A stretch of DNA of 64,000 bases. It comes from Anticarsia gemmatalis (lineage: Eukaryota; Arthropoda; Insecta; Lepidoptera; Erebidae). This document shows, piece by piece, positions 41,581-52,431 of this stretch (position 1 is its first letter; each line of letters opens with the position of its first letter). A program made the translations under genes and the position numbers. The stretch lies in the NCBI RefSeq assembly GCF_050436995.1, contig NC_134775.1, positions 2,147,124-2,211,123 on the forward strand, written 5' to 3'. Below the pieces are notes generated by a model. The model saw only the letters and a list, made by a program, of their open reading frames with translations, had not been told where the DNA came from and made no database searches.

Positions 41581-41650
41581 CCTAAGGCGTTATAAAAATC
41601 CTTTAACCGGCCATTGTGCAGCTTGTTATAGCGCTTGTGTGCTAGTTGGG

Positions 41651-41946
41651 CAGCCACTCATGGCCGATTACTGGATCAACCTCATAATTTGGAAACCCAA
41701 TAGTCGGCCACGTTAATTTATAATACAAAAGACAAATAAAACGCCTGCAATGCATGATTTTATCGAAGATAAACTATTAAATACTAGCATAAAATATCAA
41801 TTCGTTCCATATTGCATCAAATTCATTGAAAAACATGCCAAAAACTAAAACACGAATCCTTAACAAAAAAAATCGCACTGGCGACGTTTTTGGTCATGTC
41901 TTTGATGGCAGTTCATAAGAATGAGTGTAACACGTTAACCTGCCAT
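41651..41946. other. AGTAGTCAGCC element interior
   Basis: Contains ATGGCCGATTACTGG and CAATAGTCGGCC repeats (41660-41710), then AT-rich noncoding DNA. Confidence 0.4.
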
Positions 41947-42285
41947 GCTATCAAATCAAATCAAATCAAATCAAATTATTTTATTTGCTCAAAACATGGT
42001 ATATACTCGTACAGTTGATATGATAAATCAATTTGAGATCACATGTTTTGCTTACAGCTAAGCATGCAAATTGTAATAAGAGTGTCATACTATTTATATT
42101 CAAAGAATTCCTTAATACTATAAAAGTTATTTACATTGAGCCATTCATATAATTTAATTTTAAATAATTTAAGGTTTAACATTTTCAACACTTTTGGTAA
42201 TTTGTTAAATATCTTTACAGACATAGCCAGGCAGTTCTTATTGGTCATTTTATTGGTCTTTACTATTTTCGACACTAATTATATG
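41947..42285 (-). pseudogene. 5'-truncated LINE 3' end
   Basis: Minus frame 42275-42090 reads FNKLPKVLKMLNLKLFKIKL...NNFYSIKEFFEY, the typical C-terminus of arthropod LINE ORF2. It is followed by a short 3' UTR and a (TTTGA)n tail at about 41975-41950. Only about 340 bp were inserted. Confidence 0.65.
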
Positions 42286-42301
42286 GATATAAAGCCTGTA
42301 A

Positions 42302-42774
42302 GGCCTCTGCCTCGAATTTTGCGGGCAGCGGGGCGGCGGCGGCGGCGGCGCGGGAGCGGGGCGGGCAACGCGTACCTATTCTCCAAACCAGCGGGCAGAT
42401 CGCGTGGCACTATAGCGGTGTAGTGTTGTGTTCGTCGTTGTGTTGTCGAGATATTTGTTTTTATTCGCGAACGGAATGTCTGGAAAACGACGACATGGGT
42501 GTCCTGTCAAAGATTGCCGAAATAATTTGCTCTTGCACGTCCGAGGACATTTTGATACGTCACAAAATAAATGTACAATACTATAACGACAACGACGACG
42601 CGCAACGCGGGCGGTTACCGCTTGACTGGAGTGCACCGCTCGTTGCCCGCTCCCGCGCCGCTGCCACGCCGCTGTTTTCGAGAACCGGTCCATTTGATTT
42701 TACGCATAAGATCCTGCCGCTCCCGCGCCGCCGCCGCCGCCGCCCCGCTGCCCGCAAAATTCGAGGCAGAGGCC
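42302..42774. mobile_element. PIF/Harbinger-like MITE
   Basis: Inverted ends GGCCTCTGCCTCGAATTTTG, extending about 55 bp through a (CGG)n run, flanked by TAA (42299-42301 and 42775-42777). A 3-bp TAA duplication is the Harbinger hallmark. 473 bp; no intact transposase. Confidence 0.75.
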
Positions 42775-42822
42775 TAAAGGCTGACTACTGGTTGGGGGCC
42801 GACTATTGGGTGTTTTACCCTA

Positions 42823-42993
42823 CTTACAATTTTACTATGAGCTATTGTAACATACGGGCCTACTTACGATACCATAAACGATACATAAGATTGTTATCTA
42901 ATGATAGCGTTGCATACTAGTGAGCGCATAGACGTGGTGGTACGCGTACGTACCTACGACGCGTCGCGACATGTCGTCGCTCAGCGTGCCGCC
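42823..42993 (+). repeat. Copy C segment
   Basis: Aligns with copy A 17500-17650 (AACGATACATAAGATTGTTA, ATGATAGCGTTGCATAC). Confidence 0.7.
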
Positions 42994-43116
42994 GCACGGT
43001 GGATCGAAAATCGGCTGTAGAAGACATAGGATCTCGATGTCGTGAATGTTATTTTTTTTGATGGAAATGTATTCTGCTGATCATTACTGTTCTATAAAAT
43101 GTCATATGAAGTAATT

Positions 43117-43985
43117 GTGTGCACAAATGGAAGAGTTATAATTTTTTTAAGAAAATTTTGTATGGAGCTGACATGAAAAATGAGAATATCTCTGGAATCG
43201 CAAGGTTGGCCGTTATATCCTTGCACACTGATATAGCATTTCATAAATGTGATGGAATAATTTTTACACATACCGTATCGTCTCGACTTCAAAAAGTGGT
43301 CTGCTAGAGGAGAAGGCCATCAAGAGTTATTGCATCCACGAAAAAACTCATCCAAGATCGATTCAAAGATGGTCATTGCATTAGATGAAGGCCTAATACG
43401 CAGATTTGCTTTGATTCTGAGGGCTATCACATCTGGAGAGTTTGTAGACGTGCCGTAATTAAAGAATACGCTAGAACAACCGCTGAAAATACGTGGAACT
43501 ATATGATGGGTACTACATGTCATCAACTGTCCACAAATTGTTGATTCACGGAGGAGACATAATTGCAGTAAATACTATTGTACCAATTAGAAGTCTTTCG
43601 GAAGAAGCTTCAGAGGCCCGAAACAAAGATTATACGAGGTTTAGAGAGCACCATTCGAGGAAGAGTAATACGATTTTGGGATTTCTCAGAACGTTTTGGT
43701 CTAAGCATAAAAAATATTGTAAATTACACTTGTTTTAGTCATACTTAAGCATTTAAATGTATCATAAACAAAATAGTTTTTTTGAAAATTTTGACGATTT
43801 TTAGAAAAAAAATCGCAAGTGATGCCGCGCTATAAAGTATGTCAAAAATTCACAAATAAATAGTACTATATCAGTGTGCAAGGATATAACGGCCAACCTT
43901 GCGATTCCAGAGATATTCTCATTTTTCATGTCAGCTCCACACAAAATTTTCTTAAAAAAATTATAACTCTTCCATTTGTGCACAC
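43117..43985. mobile_element. Nested TIR unit with a transposon-protein fragment
   Basis: Inverted arms of about 118 bp: GTGTGCACAAATGGAAGAG at 43117 and its inverse ending at 43985. It splits the left TIR of the THAP element after AAT, as the intact right TIR (GTAATGAGTCACACC) shows. 869 bp. Contains a degenerate coding remnant at 43300-43738. Confidence 0.7.
43493..43738 (+). pseudogene. Fragment of an insect TE protein
   Basis: Reads YYMSSTVHKLLIHGGDII then SLSEEASEARNKDYTRFREH, which resembles the C-terminal part of an abundant insect transposon protein (pattern VHK.L.HG..I ... LSEEA.EARNKD). I cannot name its superfamily. Upstream sequence (43300-43490) looks like more of the same protein with stops. 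Confidence 0.4.
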
Positions 43986-44265
43986 AATGAGTCACACCAA
44001 TGATTTTTATTATGAGCATATTTAAAAACTAGGTACTTCAAGGATAAAAATATGTTTTTATTTTTTTCGTATCTTCAAAAATGACCGAGATATTAAACGT
44101 CAAAGTTGGCCTTCGCGCCAAACTCCGGCGAAGCGGCCGCACGGACGTGTGACGTCATCTCGCGACACTGCTATTTCGTCAGTACTTGCCGATACCTACA
44201 TAGGCTCGTTGCGCTCTCGCGGTTTCGCTTTAAATAATTTGTTTTGCTTATAGTGGATAAACAAA

Positions 44266-44351
44266 ATGGTTAGAAAATATTGTATTGTTCCTATGTGTAC
44301 TAACTCCAGTGGAAAAACACCCACGTTCACGTTTTTTTCTGTACCATGTAG
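44266..44351 (+). CDS. THAP-domain first exon
   Basis: ATG at 44266, reading MVRKYCIVPMCTNSSGKTPTF with FFSVP after it. CIVPMC is the first Cys pair of a THAP zinc finger and FFSVP its usual follow-on. A donor-like AG|GTAAAT lies at 44350-44357. The remaining exons are not found nearby, so the gene may be cut or lost. The 44100-44250 stretch upstream (GC-rich, with TGACGTCA-like words) could be its promoter. Confidence 0.55.
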
Positions 44352-46755
44352 GTAAATTGTTTTAAATTTTTGCAAAAGACACCTAATCTAAAACTTAAAG
44401 GCCGGTTCAGATACTGTCAAGCGCAAATGTTAAATATAAGTTTATTGCCTTTTGAACACTTCCTCAAGATCAAGATGCCATATCATGTTCATACCTACCT
44501 AGCAATGAACTTCTACTAAACAGTTGATACTATTTAATGAGCAGTTCCATGACCTCACAGGCGGCGGCGAGCCGAGCGCGGCGGTTGAGTTGGCGTTGGT
44601 TTTTTGTTTTGAAAAAAGAACCCATGTTTATTAAATCTAATAATATCAAAATTAAAATGTTAGTTTAATTAAAAGTTCTCATTACACACCCAATCATATA
44701 AGACTACCTACAGAGTAGATTCATGCGTTCATATGATAGCCATCAACCTGACTAAAGTCAGAGGCACGGGTGACAATTTTTTTTTATAATATTATTTTAA
44801 ATCTAGGTTTTCCAAATTTAAACTTGGTAGGTACGGAACACTCATTATTTGTAATGCCAGTTGTAACAAACTTTCAATTTTATTGTTAACTACACACAAA
44901 AATATTATTAGTAGTATACGAGTTCAACTTTCTTTACCTGGGTTTAGTTGATGATTGTGTGCATGGCGATCGAGATCGAGGATATCTTAGTGGAGGCTTA
45001 TTTTACAAAAAACACGATGATTAAATTTATAACTCATACACATACACAGACTCTTTAAATATTAAATGCAAATCACTTTTCAAATCAAAACTCCGCATCA
45101 CCCGCAGTCGAACAAGCGTGTCTGTCGCGACGTGACGTCAGCGCATAGCGCGCGAAGCAACGCAAAGAACAATGGCAAAATCTCATACATCATAATCACT
45201 AATTTTAAAATGTTGCGTCTTCAAATAAAACAAATGTTATAATATGCAGCATTAATTCCTGATTCTATATATATAAATATGTTCATTAGGCGTACCGGAG
45301 ATCCTGAGTAATTTGAGTTTATATTTTTATAGGTTATGTCATCATCACTTCATTAAAATGTTATAATTGACCGTTAGCTGTCAATTACACCTGTATTACT
45401 ATCGTCATCGTAGTGGAGTTGACTGCCTTAACCTTTCGAGCAGGTATAGCCCCAAAACTAATATGTACCCAAAGATTTCCGTATGGTAACCTCTGGGTCT
45501 TATGTCTACATTTCCAATTCTTTGCGTTAATAAAGAGATAAAGAGCCGATAGCTGCTGATAAACCATTTGTAGCCAACTTCACTCCGGCATATTTTAATT
45601 GAGTCATTGTTCCTACAACTAGACTGTTATATTATAAAACAAACTGTTTTATGGGGTATTTAAGTTATCAGATAGTATAAATCAGCTTGGTTGTAACAAC
45701 AAAGGTAAATAAAAAATGAAAAGGTTATACATTATTTATTTCTTTCATACACATCTCTGATTATCATGTCATTTTAAAATTCAGTTGGTACATTATCTTG
45801 ATCTTGATGCCTGGGTTATCCTAAGTACCAGACTAAAGTCAGCACAGCAGCCTATTGTACGAGTATGTCTATCCACCGGACAACCTATTTTCGTGAGATA
45901 TGTTATTGGATAAACCCAGCTAATCAGCAATGTGGCAACTCTTGTATTTTGTTCTAAAGCAGGGTATCAGCGGAAGCTATTCTATGTTACAATTCACGCA
46001 CAGAATTCGAGTCAGTCTGACACGACTTCCCATACTTGAAGAAGTATTATACTAGTTCACAAAATCCAAAAAGCAAGGGAAACGTCCATGATGAATCAGT
46101 AGAAGTCATGTAGATGCAATCCAAATCGAAATCCGTTAGAGATGCAGGGTTGACAAATAGAGCAGAAATCCTCAGTAAGTCAGAGTTGTTTGAAAATAGG
46201 TACGAAAAAGCAATAGTAATCGAAAAACACAACAACACGTCAATGCCGAAAATCACCAAACGTCAACGACAAACAATTAAATCGAACCGAAGTAGACAAT
46301 ATATAGTTGCCATACTTTAAAAAGATAATACTACTAAAATATCTCTGTTGACTGTAAATATATCTTTGTATGAGCAAAATAAATGAGAAGTTTTCAGTTT
46401 ATTAGTAACTGTTTTTAATAATTTGTCATAACAATATATTTCACGTTGAAGACTATTTAGTTATTTAAACAATTAAATAGACAAAGACAACATAAATCTA
46501 CTTAATAAACAACAAAGTACCTAATGGCAACATTTTTAATCTAAAGGAAATGGAGAATCATTCTTAGATAGTCAATTTTTTACTTTTTGTTTAATCTATT
46601 AAATGTCGCTTTCAGAGGTAAAAATGATATTCCTGAAATTCATACGATAATTAATAAAGTACATTGGTAATATTGAGATTCGAAGACGCTCAAAAAATAT
46701 AAGTGATTTTTTTGCCATTGTTCTTTAAAAAAGCAGTGAAACTTTATAACGATGA
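44352..46755. other. Interior of the THAP element, no gene seen
   Basis: Mostly AT-rich with a GC-rich patch at about 44560-44600 and a TGACGTCAGCGC-containing stretch near 45135. Short open frames (45385-45567, 46114-46320) have no recognisable features. Confidence 0.4.
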
Positions 46756-46998
46756 TGTTCACGCATCAACCGCGTGATCATGCAAGCGGACGACGCCGGC
46801 GGCTGAGGCGCGGCGCGGGGCGAGGTGGCCGGCGCGCGGCGGGTGGCGGCGGCGGGCTTCAATTCACGATCGGACGACGCTAGCGATTGGCGTCCACAAG
46901 ATTTTCGTTTAGATGACGACTTAACTTACTTGTTTAAAATTATATATCAATCAACCGAATACAGTCCATTCATTTAGAACAACCTGAGCTCCCGAACA
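46756..46998 (+). repeat. BEL-3 5' LTR
   Basis: TGTTCACGCATC...CTCCCGAACA; includes a very GC-rich core (GGCGGCTGAGGCGCGGCGCG). Matches 56320-56562. Confidence 0.88.
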
Positions 46999-47623
46999 AT
47001 GGTCCTTCGAGCCGGATGTTATCCAGGAGTAAACAAGAAGAATTAGTCATCAAGAAAAACCGTTAAAGTGGATTCGAATGTTAACCGTTACCGATCAGCA
47101 AATTCACCGTTGCAGCGAGAAGTCAGGCAGTGAAACGGTTCAGGACCTCTGTGAGTTCGTTCCAATTATTTGCCTTATTCCTAGACATCCATTTTACTTT
47201 ATAATGTGTTTTTAAAATCATTTTTCTTCCCACTATCGATTATTTAGCCTTATTTGAAACAGACATAACCAGTGTTAAAAACAATACGCAGTCGTGTTAT
47301 CGTGCATATTTTACTATCCTAACGAGTGGCTTATAATATCTATAGCGGTATTAGTCAATGCGCCGTACCTGCAGACCGGTTATCTTACACGGTGACGCAC
47401 CTCTTTTGTTCTCAGCTGCGCTTGCTAACGACCTTATTTTTTATGCAATATAACGGTTACTTAGTCAGCTGACTGTTCTTTTGTATTGATTTGTTCGCTT
47501 ATTTGCTATTTGTATTGATACGTCTTGCATTACAATAAAAGTATTTTTTATTTTTTTTTGGCTTTGAATTAATTTCAAATCTTAACGGTTTTTAAGTCTT
47601 CAATTCTCAAAATTAAGAGCAAC
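46999..47623 (+). other. BEL-3 leader with primer-binding site
   Basis: TGGTCCTTCGAGC at 47000-47012 is the same primer site as in BEL-1. The rest is noncoding. Confidence 0.6.
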
Positions 47624-48994
47624 ATGGATATCGATAAATTAGTAAAACAGCGCAGTGGCATTAAAGCGAAGCTTACCAACTTTGAAAAGTATATTACTAT
47701 GCTTTCTTCGTCCAAGCTTATATCCGAACTTCAACGGATTGATTTAGAAGGTCGCTTGAGCAAATTTGAAGCTTTGTATGATCTTTTCGATACATTACAG
47801 ATGGAGATCGAGTTAGCGTCGGCAAACCCCGAAGACGAGTACGTGGAACGAAATCAGATTGAAGAACGGTACCACTCATTGATCGCGAAGGCGCGCAGCC
47901 AGCTCAGAACCAGCGGCTCGGAGCGTAAGGGGTCGGAGACGAGCACTACAATGGACTCCAAATCAGGTGCATCGTTTAAAAGTGGCTTTGTTCGCTTACC
48001 TAAAATTGATTTGCCGCAATTCGACGGTAGCTATCAGTACTGGTTATAATTTAGAGATACCTTCATATCATTGATACATAACAGCGATTGTATCGATGGT
48101 ATAAATAAATTTCACTACCTCCGAGCATCCCTTAAGGGTCGTGCGGCGGAAATAATTAAAAATATTGATTTTAAGGATGAAAATTATGTAATGGCTTGGG
48201 ACCTACTGTGTGATCGCTACAACAACAATCGCCTGTTAATTAATAATCATGTGCGGGCTCTATTCGATGTAGAACCTATAACTAAGGAATCATCAGCTTC
48301 TTTGCGACGTCTTATCGATGTCATAAATAAAAATCTACGGGCACTTAAGACTTTAAAGGAGCCGACAGAGTATTGGGATACTCTTATAATATTTATGATG
48401 TCCAGAAAGTTAGATGTAAATACAACCCGAAAATGGGAAGAGTACCGCAATGCATTGTCTGAATCTCCTACCTTGGCGAAACTAATTTCATTTATTAATG
48501 GGAGGGCTGATCTCTTAGAAACATTAGAGGTTAATCAGAATAACTCAGGCACTAGTGTCAATAATAAACAAAAATCTTTTATTATTGCAAGTACCAAAGG
48601 GAATCAAAATACCCACATAGAAGGGATGAATAATAAGTTAGAAAACAACAAGGCACATAGTAATTATATACATAACAAATTAAAATGTCCATTATGTTCT
48701 AACGATCATCTTTTATATACATGTGATTTATTTAAAAATTTACCTACTGAAACACGCATACAAAAGGCTAAGGAACTACGTGTCTGTCTGAATTGTTTGC
48801 GCTCGAGTCATATCACCAAGAAATGTCGATTAGCTGGGTGTAAATATTGCAAATCCAGGCATAATACTCTCTTGCATGTTGAACCGACTGAGCAGCCTCA
48901 TCAAGACCCGATGCCTTCAGCGTCAAATAGTGTCGCCTTACCAATCGATACTACAAACAGTGTCGTCTTATCAGCTGATACTATACACCATACT
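47624..48994 (+). pseudogene. gag: BEL-3 Gag, one stop codon
   Basis: From an ATG at 47624. In-frame TAA at 48047-48049, within the conserved core FDGSYQYWL / FRDTFISLIH. After it the frame continues through GRAAEIIKNI to Cys/His clusters CPLCSNDHLLYTC, CLNCLRSSHITKKC and CKYCKSRHNTLLH. The frame runs to the foldback insertion at 48995 and resumes beyond it (52432), in frame once the foldback and one 8-bp duplication are subtracted, so gag and pol were one frame. Confidence 0.8.
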
Positions 48995-49881
48995 ATGTAC
49001 GTCAGGCTGGCCCGGCCCCATGGAATTTAATAATGAGATTGTTATCAATCCAATGTACCCGGGTATACTAATATATGTAACACCTTCATTTTCAATGTAA
49101 CTCTTTTTAAAAGAAATTACGTGCACTTCTTAGTGGCCGGGCCAGCCTGACGTTTTCAGCCCGGCCACCTTGTTTCCCACTAATCTACAAAAAATACTGG
49201 CAATATTGTGCTACAGATGAAATGTACCCTATAATTTATGCATATGTAACACAAAATCGAATCCTAAAATGCAATAGCATACGAAATATTAGCGGTTGCA
49301 GGTGGCCGGGCTGAAATTATTTCGTTAATATAAAACAGTAAAACTGCAACACCTACAAAAAACTAATACCAGTACATAATGAGATATAGAGATATAGAAT
49401 ACATGTAACGCTTTCATTTTAAATTATAATACATATTTAGAAAGAATAATCACTTGAAATTATATTTCAGCCCGGCCACCTAAAAGCGGTAATATTCCCT
49501 AAAATCTTATGCCAATTTGTACAGTAAAACCTGATACAGCTATGAAATGAAAGTTACATTCGTTTCGTTTTAGTCGTATACCTTTAAGCCTTCTGTTTGA
49601 CTAGATTATCAAAATCTGAGAAACTTGCCGAAGAGTGACTATCATTTATTAACTAATTTCAGGACATTTGGTTTGTTGAGTGAAACAAAATTGGTAATTG
49701 TCATATTTTTTTAATAATCATTTTTGAAATTAGTTAGACAACATTTGTACTTATATTAATTAGGTACTATAACAATTGTTAATTATAAATAATGTAAAAA
49801 AAGGTTACACATTGATAATAACACAGTTATCAAAAAATTATAGTAATATCAATATTACCTTAACATCGAACATTCATTCAT

Positions 49882-50109
49882 TCAGAATATTAGAAGATAA
49901 TTTTTGGTTAAATACTTATTATACCTTGGTAAAAAGTCACAGATTTTCTTAATGATTTTTACATCAACTTTGAATTTAAAGTTTTGAAAACTTTCAATTA
50001 AAATTATGCTAATATAATTATTACAACAATTCTTAAATAAAGAGAGAACCATAGTTCTTTCAGTGGCAGCTAATGGAAATATAGCTATGTAGTATATATA
50101 ATTTAACAT
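49882..50109 (-). other. Open frame in the foldback left arm
   Basis: 75 codons, hydrophobic start (YIYYIAIFPLAATERTMVL) then a charged end. The same frame appears in the right arm at 51043-51300 on the plus strand. Not recognised. It lies downstream of, and in the same orientation as, the USP-like fragment. Confidence 0.25.
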
Positions 50110-50296
50110 AATATTAAAATCACAGCTAAAAATTACAATGTTAACTTGTATAATTAAACGTTTGCTAATATAATAATCATTGCTAGCCTATATCTGGCAT
50201 TTGTACTATAAGTATTTTGACTAATTCAAATTTAAATATATTGCTTATTAGAATCGTTAAAAACGTACTAATCACTTGATTGATTATGTTATTTAA

Positions 50297-50640
50297 TCAA
50301 GCTAAAATGTACGTCAAGGAATGTAAAAATATTAAATCCAAATTACTTTTTTTAACACTAGACTGTAAATCGTCATAACACATCCACAGATCTTGATTAA
50401 ATAAATGGCATTTATAATGTCCTAGATTTTCCCCCAATACTACATATTCAATAGCACCTACAATCACATAAATATTAGTTCTAACTTTGATAGATAAAGG
50501 TATATCGTTCAATATTATTTGATCTGTTCCATTTAAATCAAAAGATATAATATTCTTTACATTATAGCTGGACAAAACAGTGCCCGGGCAATCGTGTTCA
50601 CAATCCTTCGAAATAACGTCTATAACAAATTGAGTCTTCT
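50297..50640 (-). pseudogene. Ubiquitin-protease (C19/USP)-like fragment
   Basis: The minus frame reads a Cys pair, then IILNDIPLSIKVRTNIYVI, VGAIEYVVLGENLGHYKCHL and WMCYDDL. The GHY ... W..YDDL pattern is the His box and closing part of a ubiquitin-specific protease fold. The catalytic Cys box is absent, so it is a fragment. The last 60 codons recur on the plus strand in the right arm (50703-50885). USP-like domains occur in some animal transposons; the assignment is by motif only. Confidence 0.4.
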
Positions 50641-50702
50641 AGGGCTGATATTCCAAATGTTTTAATTACGTTCATATTAATGAGTAAAAATGGTACTGTT
50701 CT

Positions 50703-50885
50703 TTGTTCTTTTATGTGATTGTAGGTGCTATTGAATATGTAGTATTGGGGGAAAATCTAGGACATTATAAATGCCATTTATTTAATCAAGATCTGTGGAT
50801 GTGTTATGACGATTTACAGTCTAGTGTTAAAAAAAGTAATTTGGATTTAATATTTTTACATTCCTTGACGTACATTTTAGCTTGA
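50703..50885 (+). pseudogene. Mirror copy of the USP-like fragment
   Basis: Right-arm duplicate of the C-terminal part of 50297-50640, beginning where the two arms start to match at about 50711. Confidence 0.4.
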
Positions 50886-51717
50886 TTAAATAACATAATC
50901 AATCAAGTGATTAGTACGTTTTTAACGATTCTAATAAGCAATATATTTAAATTTGAATTAGTCAAAATACTTATAGTACAAATGCCAGATATAGGCTAGC
51001 AATGATTATTATATTAGCATACGTTTAATTATACAAGTTAACATGGTGATTTTTAGCTGTGATTTTAATATTATGTTAAATTATATATACTACATAGCTA
51101 TATTTCCATTAGCTGCCACTGAAAGAACTATGGTTCTCTCTTTATTTAAGAATTGTTGTAATAATTATATTAGCATAATTTTAATTGAAAGTTTTCAAAA
51201 CTTTAAATTCAAAGTTGATGTAAAAATCATTAAGAAAATCTGTGATTTTTTACCAAGGTATAATAAGTATTTAACCAAAAATTATCTTCTAATATTCTGA
51301 ATGAATGAATGTTCGATGTTAAGGTAATATTGATATTACTATAATTTTTTGATAACTGTGTTATTATCAATGTGTAACCTTTTTTTACATTATTTATAAT
51401 TAACAATTGTTATAGTACCTAATTAATATAAGTACAAATGTTGTCTAACTAATTTCAAAAATGATTATTAAAAAAATATGACAATTACCAATTTTGTTTC
51501 ACTCAACAAACCAAATGTCCTGAAATTAGTTAATAAATGATAGTCACTCTTCGGCAAGTTTCTCAGATTTTGATAATCTAGTCAAACAGAAGGCTTAAAG
51601 GTATACGACTAAAACGAAACGAATGTAACTTTCATTTCATAGCTGTATCAGGTTTTACTGTACAAATTGGCATAAGATTTTAGGGAATATTACCGCTTTT
51701 AGGTGGCCGGGCTGAAA

Positions 51718-51972
51718 TATAATTTCAAGTGATTATAACTTTTAAACTCTCGCGTTGCATGTTTAATGTATAATAGAATACGGGAATTAACGCGAACACG
51801 CATTTTACCTTAAAATGCCTAACGTTTCGGCGCAGGTTGCACTCGCCGTGGTCCCAGGCAGACTGGGACCACGGCGAGTGCAACCTGCGCCGAAACGTTA
51901 GGCATTTTAAGGTAAAATGCGTGTTCGCGTTAATTCCCGTATTCTATTATACATATAATTTCAAGTGATTAT
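51718..51972. mobile_element. Palindromic insertion with 19-bp target duplication
   Basis: Inserted unit 51737-51953, between two copies of TATAATTTCAAGTGATTAT (51718-51736 and 51954-51972). The unit is a 29-bp leader then a perfect inverted repeat, arms about 92 bp (51766-51857 and 51863-51954) around a 5-base loop. The foldback left arm (about 49445-49470) shows the empty site. Noncoding. The long duplication looks like retroposition rather than transposase cutting. Confidence 0.85.
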
Positions 51973-52431
51973 TCTTTCTAAATATGTATTATAATTTAAA
52001 ATGAAAGCGTTACATGTATTCTATATCTCTATATCTCATTATGTACTGGTATTAGTTTTTTGTAGGTGTTGCAGTTTTACTGTTTTATATTAACGAAATA
52101 ATTTCAGCCCGGCCACCTGCAACCGCTAATATTTCGTATGCTATTGCATTTTAGGATTCGATTTTGTGTTACATATGCATAAATTATAGGGTACATTTCA
52201 TCTGTAGCACAATATTGCCAGTATTTTTTGTAGATTAGTGGGAAACAAGGTGGCCGGGCTGAAAACGTCAGGCTGGCCCGGCCACTAAGAAGTGCACGTA
52301 ATTTCTTTTAAAAAGAGTTACATTGAAAATGAAGGTGTTACATATATTAGTATACCCGGGTACATTGGATTGATAACAATCTCATTATTAAATTCCATGG
52401 GGCCGGGCCAGCCTGACGTACATACCATACT

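Larger units (their letters stand above)
39292..41650. mobile_element. Non-autonomous TIR element, CCCAACTAGC ends
   Basis: Perfect 18-bp inverted ends CCCAACTAGCACACAAGC (39292-39309 and 41633-41650). CA on both sides may be a 2-bp duplication; joining the flanks restores one AGTAGTCAGCC motif of the host element. 2359 bp including a nested MITE. No coding frame; rich in TATAGCGCT/GTTATA words. Confidence 0.75.
37574..42822. mobile_element. TIR element with repeated AGTAGTCAGCC motifs
   Basis: Ends TAGGGTAAAGCACCCAGTAG (37574) and the inverse of TAGGGTAAAACACCCAATAG (42822). Variants of AGTAGTCAGCC/ATAGTCGGCC recur just inside the ends and internally (about 37782, 37800, 39100-39175, 39285, 41652, 41698), like subterminal transposase-binding repeats. 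It interrupts copy C: the flanks join to match copy A near 17490-17510. No transposase recognised, so superfamily unknown. No clear target duplication. Confidence 0.6.
48995..52423. mobile_element. Foldback element with 1.48-kb inverted arms
   Basis: Flanked by the 8-bp duplication ACCATACT (48987-48994 and 52424-52431). Ends ATGTACGTCAGGCTGGCCCG. Arms 48995-50471 and 50711-52423 mirror each other; the right one is longer only because of a 237-bp insertion. GGCCGGGCTGA-type words recur near the ends (49135, 49160, 49305, 49480). The arms include coding-like sequence. The 8-bp duplication suggests hAT or P-like, but no transposase is seen. Confidence 0.85.

Noticed and set aside
41266..41657. 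Overlapping Arg/Ala-rich open frames on both strands
   Set aside because: They lie in the GC-rich repeats of a MITE, have no domain, and exist only because stop codons are rare there.
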